From Verrucomicrobiaceae bacterium (GTDB taxonomy: Bacteria; Verrucomicrobiota; Verrucomicrobiia; Verrucomicrobiales; Verrucomicrobiaceae), in the NCBI GenBank assembly GCA_027484445.1, contig JAIXSY010000023.1:1-64000 (forward strand): a stretch of 64,000 bases of DNA, read 5' to 3'. The notes under the pieces are model-generated. The model had not been told where the DNA came from and ran no database searches. It saw only the letters and a program-made list of their open reading frames with translations. Position 1 is the stretch's first letter. The number at the start of each line of letters is the position of its first letter. A program made the position numbers and the translations under genes. Below are positions 25,899 through 32,502 of the stretch, piece after piece.

Positions 25899-26834
25899 AT
25901 GTCTTACCACATCGTCAGCATTGATGACGCGCAGGTGTCCCTGAGCTGCCGGAACGGCCAGCTCACTTGCCAGGTGAACGGGGACGACAAGCCGCGCACC
26001 ATCCCGCTGGAGGATGTGGCGAGCATCATCATCACCAGCTTCTCCGCCTCTCTGCACAGCCACCTGCTCATCGAGGCGGCCAAGCACGGCATCGCTTTGA
26101 TTTTGTGCGAGAGCTTCCAGCCGGTGAGCATTTTATTGCCCGCGAACCGCAGCACCGACACCCTGCTCACGCGGGCGCAGCTCGACATCACCACGAGGGA
26201 AAAGGAGACACTGTGGCGACGGACGGTGAACGCCAAGGTCAAAAACCAGCTCTTGCTGGCTCGCCATCTGGCTCCGGAGGATGCCAAGCTGGAGGAACTG
26301 GATGCCATCCTGAACAGCAGCCACGAGCACAAGGAGGCGATGGCTGCCCGGACGCATTGGGGCATCTTTGGCCGGGCGCTTGGAATCAAAGACTTCATCC
26401 GGGACCAAGGCCAGGGCAGCGTGAACGCCTTGCTGAACTACGGCTATGCGGTGCTGCTCTCCACCACGCTGCAAAAGCTCTTTGGCGTGGGGCTGGACCC
26501 GACCTTTGGCATCTTCCATGTGACGCGGGAGCAGGCGACGCCCCTTGCCTACGATTTGATGGAGCCCTTCCGCCCCTGCGTGGACTGGCGGGTGGCGCAG
26601 TGGGTGCGGAAGATGAGCCGGGAGGCCCCGGACGCTCCGCTGGAGGTGACCAAGGAATTTCGTCGATGGGTGACCGCTTTTCCCCTGGAGAAGGTGGACT
26701 ACCTGGACATGACCCTGGAAATCCGCGGCGTGATCGAAGGCGTGATCCGCACCTTCCGCCGCGCGGTTTTGGAACACAAACCCACGATCTACAAGCCGTG
26801 GACACCGAACTCTATAAAATGGGCTGGCTGCTAG
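25899..26834 (+). CDS. cas1: CRISPR-associated endonuclease Cas1
   Basis: 311 residues. With Cas2 it forms the integrase that inserts new spacers. Metal-binding residues are Glu146 (HKEAMAARTHW), His207 (DPTFGIFHV) and Asp219 (LAYDLMEPFRP). The N-terminal beta domain (YHIVSIDDAQVSLSC, IPLEDVASIII) is also typical of II-type Cas1. It overlaps cas2 by 16 bp, so the pair is translationally coupled. It starts 41 bp after the broken fic gene and 900 bp after cas9. Confidence 0.96.
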   Translation: MSYHIVSIDDAQVSLSCRNGQLTCQVNGDDKPRTIPLEDVASIIITSFSASLHSHLLIEAAKHGIALILCESFQPVSILLPANRSTDTLLTRAQLDITTREKETLWRRTVNAKVKNQLLLARHLAPEDAKLEELDAILNSSHEHKEAMAARTHWGIFGRALGIKDFIRDQGQGSVNALLNYGYAVLLSTTLQKLFGVGLDPTFGIFHVTREQATPLAYDLMEPFRPCVDWRVAQWVRKMSREAPDAPLEVTKEFRRWVTAFPLEKVDYLDMTLEIRGVIEGVIRTFRRAVLEHKPTIYKPWTPNSIKWAGC

Positions 26835-27136
26835 TGGCATTCGACCTTCCAACGAACACGAAGAAGGAGCGCAAAGCAGCTCACGACTTCCGCGAGTGGC
26901 TGAAGGACGACGGCTATTCCATGCTCCAGTTCAGTGTTTACGTTCGTGCCTGCGTGACCTTTGCCCGGCAGGAAACCCATCTGGATCGCCTGAAGGCCCA
27001 CCTGCCGCCGGAAGGTAGCGTCCGCGCCCTGTTCGTGACACGAGCGCAGTGGGAACGATCCTTTGTCATGCACGGCAAGCCGAACCCGGAGGGAGAGGAG
27101 CCGGAAGACCTGCCGGAGCAGATTTTGCTATGGTAA
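26819..27136 (+). CDS. cas2: CRISPR-associated protein Cas2
   Basis: 105 residues from the ATG at 26819 inside the cas1 3' end. A ferredoxin-like fold begins WLLVAFDLPTNTKKERK with Asp9 as the conserved acidic residue, then FREWLKDDGYSMLQFSVYVR, the second family signature. Its stop at 27134-27136 is 165 bp from the array. The array is transcribed towards it on the opposite strand. Cas2 bridges Cas1 dimers in spacer integration. Confidence 0.95.
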   Translation: MGWLLVAFDLPTNTKKERKAAHDFREWLKDDGYSMLQFSVYVRACVTFARQETHLDRLKAHLPPEGSVRALFVTRAQWERSFVMHGKPNPEGEEPEDLPEQILLW

Positions 27137-27275
27137 GAGGGACCCACAGGCAGCCAAACTGGAATAGAGAGGCCGCGCGAAACCCTCGTTTTGCAGTCCC
27201 CAAGGCCTCCAGAACGACTCTAATCCACGAAAATCTGCACTTCCCCCACTGCTTTAAGACTTTGAAAATGAGGAT

Positions 27276-27312
27276 AAAAAGCTTCCAGACCCGCCTAAGC
27301 GAGTCTGGAAGC
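27276..27312 (-). terminator. Array terminator built from the last repeat and trailer
   Basis: On the minus strand the end of the last repeat (27312-27303, GCTTCCAGAC) pairs perfectly with trailer bases 27290-27281. An inner CGC/GCG with a CTAA-type tetraloop extends the stem after one mismatch. TTTTT (27280-27276) follows directly. This is a canonical rho-independent terminator for pre-crRNA transcribed right to left. Confidence 0.8.
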
Positions 27313-30300
27313 CCTGGCTTTGGAATCAAGGCAAAGCCCGCCATGCTACCGCCTGAAAAACCCAGGCAGTCTGGAAGCCCTGGCTTTGGAATCAAGGCAA
27401 AGCTCTATGCCAAGCGCCGTTTCCAAGATTTGCAGTCTGGAAGCCCTGGCTTTGGAATCAAGGCAAAGCTGTAAAACAGCATGTTGCTGCCGATGGTCGA
27501 GTCTGGAAGCCCTGGCTTTGGAATCAAGGCAAAGCTGGGCACGGTGGCAAAGACCAGCACACGATAGTCTGGAAGCCCTGGCTTTGGAATCAAGGCAAAG
27601 CGCCATGCACCTACCTCTCGCGTGCTGGCTGAGTCTGGAAGCCCTGGCTTTGGAATCAAGGCAAAGCGAGCCGAGACTGATTTTAGCGGAAAGTCGCAGT
27701 CTGGAAGCCCTGGCTTTGGAATCAAGGCAAAGCGTGACGTCCTGAACGTGGTGGACAAGGCGGAGTCTGGAAGCCCTGGCTTTGGAATCAAGGCAAAGCC
27801 ATGTCGTGAGCTTCTAGCCATGCGGAGAAAGTCTGGAAGCCCTGGCTTTGGAATCAAGGCAAAGCCGCAACGGCTCGAAGGTTATCAGAGATGTCAGTCT
27901 GGAAGCCCTGGCTTTGGAATCAAGGCAAAGCTGCTGTGCTAAAAGGCGAAGAGCATCGCAAGTCTGGAAGCCCTGGCTTTGGAATCAAGGCAAAGCCGGC
28001 TGCGGGAGCATTTGCTGAAGGACGCGAGTCTGGAAGCCCTGGCTTTGGAATCAAGGCAAAGCCGCTCTAGAAGTCTATGGCTGATGCACCGCAGTCTGGA
28101 AGCCCTGGCTTTGGAATCAAGGCAAAGCGCAGATACTCATCGTCCGGGGGGCTGAGCTAGTCTGGAAGCCCTGGCTTTGGAATCAAGGCAAAGCGACGTT
28201 AAGGTGCATCTACTAACCCAGCGCAGTCTGGAAGCCCTGGCTTTGGAATCAAGGCAAAGCGAAGGCCGGGGGTGAAGGGGAGGCCTGCGCAGTCTGGAAG
28301 CCCTGGCTTTGGAATCAAGGCAAAGCTGGATTGACATGACGAGCGTGGTGTGATCCAGTCTGGAAGCCCTGGCTTTGGAATCAAGGCAAAGCGGGCGAGT
28401 GGCAGGCCAAAACGCGCAACAAAGTCTGGAAGCCCTGGCTTTGGAATCAAGGCAAAGCAAGTCAGCCACTCAGAAGGCAGCGACCGCGAGTCTGGAAGCC
28501 CTGGCTTTGGAATCAAGGCAAAGCTTGAGCTCGTAGGCCACGCCGATGCGGCTAGTCTGGAAGCCCTGGCTTTGGAATCAAGGCAAAGCGAGCAGCAGAG
28601 AGTGTGACCAGCAAAGGCAAGTCTGGAAGCCCTGGCTTTGGAATCAAGGCAAAGCCCTTTGCCGACGAACGTGTCGCGCTGGTAGAGTCTGGAAGCCCTG
28701 GCTTTGGAATCAAGGCAAAGCTGGGGTAGTTGGCTGGTCACTCATCGTCATAGTCTGGAAGCCCTGGCTTTGGAATCAAGGCAAAGCTGCTCTGCGCGTC
28801 AGCGTCGAGCATGGCCGAGTCTGGAAGCCCTGGCTTTGGAATCAAGGCAAAGCCGTAGCGGCTGGAGGCTGGGTCGATGTTTGAGTCTGGAAGCCCTGGC
28901 TTTGGAATCAAGGCAAAGCGCGAGGGCCAGCCAGGGCGGTTGATGGTTAAGTCTGGAAGCCCTGGCTTTGGAATCAAGGCAAAGCGAAGGTCGAATAACC
29001 GTGTCGAGCCCTGCGAGTCTGGAAGCCCTGGCTTTGGAATCAAGGCAAAGCGCCGCGCCGGATGACATTCACAATTCAGCTAGTCTGGAAGCCCTGGCTT
29101 TGGAATCAAGGCAAAGCAGCTCGTGACCACGGCGCTGGATCAACTGCAGTCTGGAAGCCCTGGCTTTGGAATCAAGGCAAAGCAGACGGGAGCGGTGGAC
29201 ATCATGGGGCCGAAGTCTGGAAGCCCTGGCTTTGGAATCAAGGCAAAGCCGAGATAGGCAGCATCATCCGCGGCCTCTTAGTCTGGAAGCCCTGGCTTTG
29301 GAATCAAGGCAAAGCTTCCACGGCGTTTGAACCAGTGGTAGTTCAAGTCTGGAAGCCCTGGCTTTGGAATCAAGGCAAAGCGCAAAGGCCGCAGCCGTGA
29401 TCGCCACGGTGAGTCTGGAAGCCCTGGCTTTGGAATCAAGGCAAAGCGGGATTCAGGGGCAGTTGAGTCTCCAGGTCAGTCTGGAAGCCCTGGCTTTGGA
29501 ATCAAGGCAAAGCGGGCTCGTGCCCAACTCATCAACGGCAACCAGTCTGGAAGCCCTGGCTTTGGAATCAAGGCAAAGCAGGTCCTTGATTAACATAAAG
29601 CGTTGCGACAGTCTGGAAGCCCTGGCTTTGGAATCAAGGCAAAGCTGGTGTTCATGTGTGTTCCCGGCTGTCAGTAGTCTGGAAGCCCTGGCTTTGGAAT
29701 CAAGGCAAAGCTTGCTCCTGCCCATGCCGCGGATGGCGCATAGTCTGGAAGCCCTGGCTTTGGAATCAAGGCAAAGCTCAAGCGGACGGCTACCTTTTGG
29801 AATCGCAAGTCTGGAAGCCCTGGCTTTGGAATCAAGGCAAAGCCAGCCCACCGCGCCAGAGCGGCATGGGATAGTCTGGAAGCCCTGGCTTTGGAATCAA
29901 GGCAAAGCGACGGCTCTGGGCCGATGCATCACGGCGGAAGTCTGGAAGCCCTGGCTTTGGAATCAAGGCAAAGCGCCGTAGAGGCTGTGGATCTCCGCCG
30001 CGAAGTCTGGAAGCCCTGGCTTTGGAATCAAGGCAAAGCGTGGCTGGCGAGGTAAAGCACCAAGGCTGAAGTCTGGAAGCCCTGGCTTTGGAATCAAGGC
30101 AAAGCGATATTCAGGACGGAAGCCTGAAGAACGTAGTCTGGAAGCCCTGGCTTTGGAATCAAGGCAAAGCGCAGTCGTGATTACAACGACGGAGGAAGGC
30201 AGTCTGGAAGCCCTGGCTTTGGAATCAAGGCAAAGCAGCTCGCCTACGGCAGTGGCCTGCGACTCTAGTCTGGAAGCCCTGGCTTTGGAATCAAGGCAAA

Positions 30301-30566
30301 GCTTGAGGCGTGGAGCGATGCCCTCCAGGCGTAGTCTGGAAGCCCTGGCTTTGGAATCAAGGCAAAGCGGAATTGACGCTCAAGGGCGGCATTTTCGCAG
30401 TCTGGAAGCCCTGGCTTTGGAATCAAGGCAAAGCCATGAGAGGCCAGACTTGTTTTTCAGCTCCAGTCTGGAAGCCCTGGCTTTGGAATCAAGGCAAAGC
30501 CACCTGCGCCAAGCCCAGCGGTGCCCAGCGAGTCTGGAAGCCCTGGCTTTGGAATCAAGGCAAAGC
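27302..30566 (-). CRISPR. CRISPR array, 50 repeats of 36 bp, 49 spacers
   Basis: The plus-strand repeat begins AGTCTGGAAGCCCTGGC and ends AATCAAGGCAAAGC (36 bp). I located 50 starts, the first at 27302 and the last at 30531, at a 66-bp period; five intervals are 65 bp. Spacers are therefore 30 nt, with five of 29 nt. All repeats appear identical, including the one at the trailer end, and no duplicated spacer was noticed. Transcription is on the minus strand, because the minus-strand repeat (GCTTTGCCTTGATTCC...) has its 5' half complementary to the tracrRNA anti-repeat and a terminator lies at the left end. The newest spacers should then be at the right end, near 30531. Confidence 0.98.
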
Positions 30567-30646
30567 CGCGAGACGATTCCAGACGGCGTTGCCCTGGGGT
30601 CTTGCCGGTTGATTTTCATCTTCCTACGGCCTCTCATCAAGACCAC
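30567..30646 (-). promoter_or_regulatory. Short presumed CRISPR leader with weak promoter-like pair
   Basis: Only 80 bp separate the first-transcribed repeat from the araC-family stop codon. On the minus strand TTGATG (30640-30635) and GAAAAT (30617-30612) are 17 bp apart, four of six consensus matches each, predicting a start near 30605. The sequence is not AT-rich as many leaders are. Assignment as leader rests on array orientation. Confidence 0.4.
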
Positions 30647-31537
30647 TTACCCGCCTGCGGAGCGGCTGCGGTGTTCGCTGGGGCGCCAGCCGATCCATTT
30701 CTTGAAGGTGTTGCTGAAGACGAAGGGGTTTTGATAGCCGACTGTGTGCGAGATGGTCTCGATCTTCAAATTCGTCGTGCTGAGCAGCTCGCAGGCCTTT
30801 CTCATGCGCAGCCAGGTCACGTGATGCATGGGGGTGCGGCCGAGGGCTTTGCGGCAGAGACGGCGCAGGTGTTCCGCGCTGACATGGGCGTGATGCGCTA
30901 GCTCATCCAGTGTCCAATCGCGTCCCACATCGGCCGCTACGCTTTCCCACAGCCGCCAGAGACGATCGTCTTGCTGCCAGGGCTGGGCAAAGCGCTCCAC
31001 GTAGTTCTGCACCAGCTCTACCCAGTGAAACATGGCGGCGGGTTTGGCCTCGTGCGCGGCCTCCTCGATCAGGCCCTCCACTGCGGCATACAGCGCCTGC
31101 CCTTGAAAGGCAGCCATGAGGGGCGAACTGCTGCTGAGGATGGGCTGCTGCCCCACCACATGTTCATAGCGCACCCAGCAGCAGCGCCAGGGTTTGCCTT
31201 TCACGGCCTCAAAGGCATTCACCATGAAGGGCGGCAGCGCCACGGCCATGCCTGCGCCGCATTTCTGCCAGCGCCCATCCACCAGCACGCGGCCCTCACC
31301 GCTGAGGCAGGCCAGGAAGTACAGCCCGCTCTGGTGCATCCGCACGATGCGGTAAGGGGCCTGTGCCGTCATGATGCCCGCGTGGCAGATGCGGTGCGTC
31401 TTCAGCGTGGCACTGACCGGAGCCCCACGAATCCAGGGCCGATTGTCCTCAGCACTGACACGAACCACACGATACTCCGTGCCTCCGCCGAGGGTGTGCG
31501 TTTCAGATAGTTCCTGGATGGCAGCGGAGACGTGCAT
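30647..31537 (-). CDS. AraC-family transcriptional regulator (paralog 1)
   Basis: 296 residues from the ATG at 31537; an upstream frame extension to 31624 runs through intergenic repeats and is rejected. The N-terminal cupin-like effector domain has YRIVRMHQSGLYFLACLSGEG and WRCCWVRYEH. The C-terminal double helix-turn-helix is WTLDELAHHAHVSAEHLRRLCRKALG and IETISHTVGYQNPFVFSNTFKKWIGWRPSE. It closely resembles the regulator at 36987-37835. It is divergent from the PEP-hydrolase-like gene, which it may control, and runs directly towards the CRISPR array. Confidence 0.9.
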   Translation of the reverse strand: MHVSAAIQELSETHTLGGGTEYRVVRVSAEDNRPWIRGAPVSATLKTHRICHAGIMTAQAPYRIVRMHQSGLYFLACLSGEGRVLVDGRWQKCGAGMAVALPPFMVNAFEAVKGKPWRCCWVRYEHVVGQQPILSSSSPLMAAFQGQALYAAVEGLIEEAAHEAKPAAMFHWVELVQNYVERFAQPWQQDDRLWRLWESVAADVGRDWTLDELAHHAHVSAEHLRRLCRKALGRTPMHHVTWLRMRKACELLSTTNLKIETISHTVGYQNPFVFSNTFKKWIGWRPSEHRSRSAGG

Positions 31538-31632
31538 AAACACTCGATTTATGATTGATGATTGACGACTTATGATTTCGCACTGGCCTGGAGGCCAAAT
31601 CATAAATCCAAAATCGTAAATCATAAATCCTC
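31538..31632. promoter_or_regulatory. Divergent regulatory region with repeated AATCATAAATC boxes
   Basis: Between two divergent genes lie GATTTATGATT at 31546-31556 and its reverse complement AATCATAAATC at 31598-31608 and 31619-31629. A similar ACTTATGATTT is at 31568-31578. A perfect dyad TGGCCT-GG-AGGCCA sits centrally at 31584-31597. This is the right layout for an AraC-type operator region, but the last box overlaps the expected leader of the right-hand gene, which would suit repression. Binding is inferred. Confidence 0.5.
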
Positions 31633-32493
31633 ATGCCCAATCCTTGGACCGGAATCGGAAACCCCTACACCAAACAAGAAGTCGTGGACCGCTTGAAAGC
31701 GACTCTGGCGAAAGGTGAACCCATCATCGCCGCAGGCGCAGGCACAGGCATCAGCGCCAAGTTCATCGAGAAGGGCGGCGCGGACCTGATCATCATCTAC
31801 AACAGCGGCCGCTACCGGATGATGGGCCACGGGAGTACCTGCGGGCTCATGGCTTATGGCGACGCGAACGCCGTGGCCATGGAAATCGGCGAGTATGAGG
31901 TGCTGCCGGTGGTGAAGGAGATCCCCGTCATCTGCGGCGTGCATGCCACAGATCCCCGCCGCCGCATGTGGCATTGGCTGGGCCGGGTGAAGGAGATGGG
32001 CTTTTCGGGCGTGAACAATTTCCCCACGCACACGATTGTGGACGGTCACTTCCGCGGCGTGCTGGAAGAGACGGGCATGAGCGTGAAAAAGGAATTTGAG
32101 ATGGTCGGGCTCGCCAGCCGCATGGACCTTTTTTCCATCGTCTATGTCGCCACGCCGGAGGAGGCCATTGAGATGGCAAAGAACGGCGCGGATGCCGTCA
32201 TCGCCCACGTGGGCACCACGGTCGGCGGCAGCATTGGCGTGGTGAAGGCTGTGGTGGACTGGGACCACACGGTGAAGGTCTCCCAAGACATCATTGATGC
32301 CGCGAAGAGCGTGAACCCGAACATCTTCACCCTGACCCACGGCGGCCCGATCAACACACCGAAGGATGTGGAATACATCCTCAGCAAAACCACAGCGGAC
32401 GGCTTTGTCGGAGCTTCCAGCTTGGAGCGCATGGGCGTGGAGGACTCGCTGACGAACCTCACCCGCGAGTTCAAGAAGGTGCCGAAGCCCTGA
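31633..32493 (+). CDS. Phosphoenolpyruvate hydrolase-like TIM-barrel protein
   Basis: 286 residues. A TIM barrel of the PEP-hydrolase-like family (also the C-terminal domain of plant Tm-1-type proteins): IIAAGAGTGISAKFIEKGGADLIIIYNSGRYRMMG at the N-terminus, then VICGVHATDP, GVNNFPTHTIVDG, VIAHVGTTVGGSIG and THGGPINTPKDVEYIL. It is soluble and cytoplasmic. The biochemical reaction is not firmly established for the family. Divergent from the AraC regulator. Confidence 0.82.
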   Translation: MPNPWTGIGNPYTKQEVVDRLKATLAKGEPIIAAGAGTGISAKFIEKGGADLIIIYNSGRYRMMGHGSTCGLMAYGDANAVAMEIGEYEVLPVVKEIPVICGVHATDPRRRMWHWLGRVKEMGFSGVNNFPTHTIVDGHFRGVLEETGMSVKKEFEMVGLASRMDLFSIVYVATPEEAIEMAKNGADAVIAHVGTTVGGSIGVVKAVVDWDHTVKVSQDIIDAAKSVNPNIFTLTHGGPINTPKDVEYILSKTTADGFVGASSLERMGVEDSLTNLTREFKKVPKP

Positions 32494-32502
32494 CCCTTGG
32501 GG

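Noticed and set aside
27302..30566. Plus-strand transcription of the array, co-directional with cas1-cas2
   Set aside because: The 5' half of the plus-strand repeat does not match the anti-repeat, while the 5' half of the minus-strand repeat does, and the terminator evidence is on the minus strand.
27320..30734. Many open frames across the array on both strands, encoding repeats such as SLEALALESRQS or FALIPKPGLPD
   Set aside because: They are translations of the 36-bp CRISPR repeat with a 66-bp period (22 codons); the frames follow the repeat and the spacers give random sequence. Not a repeat protein.
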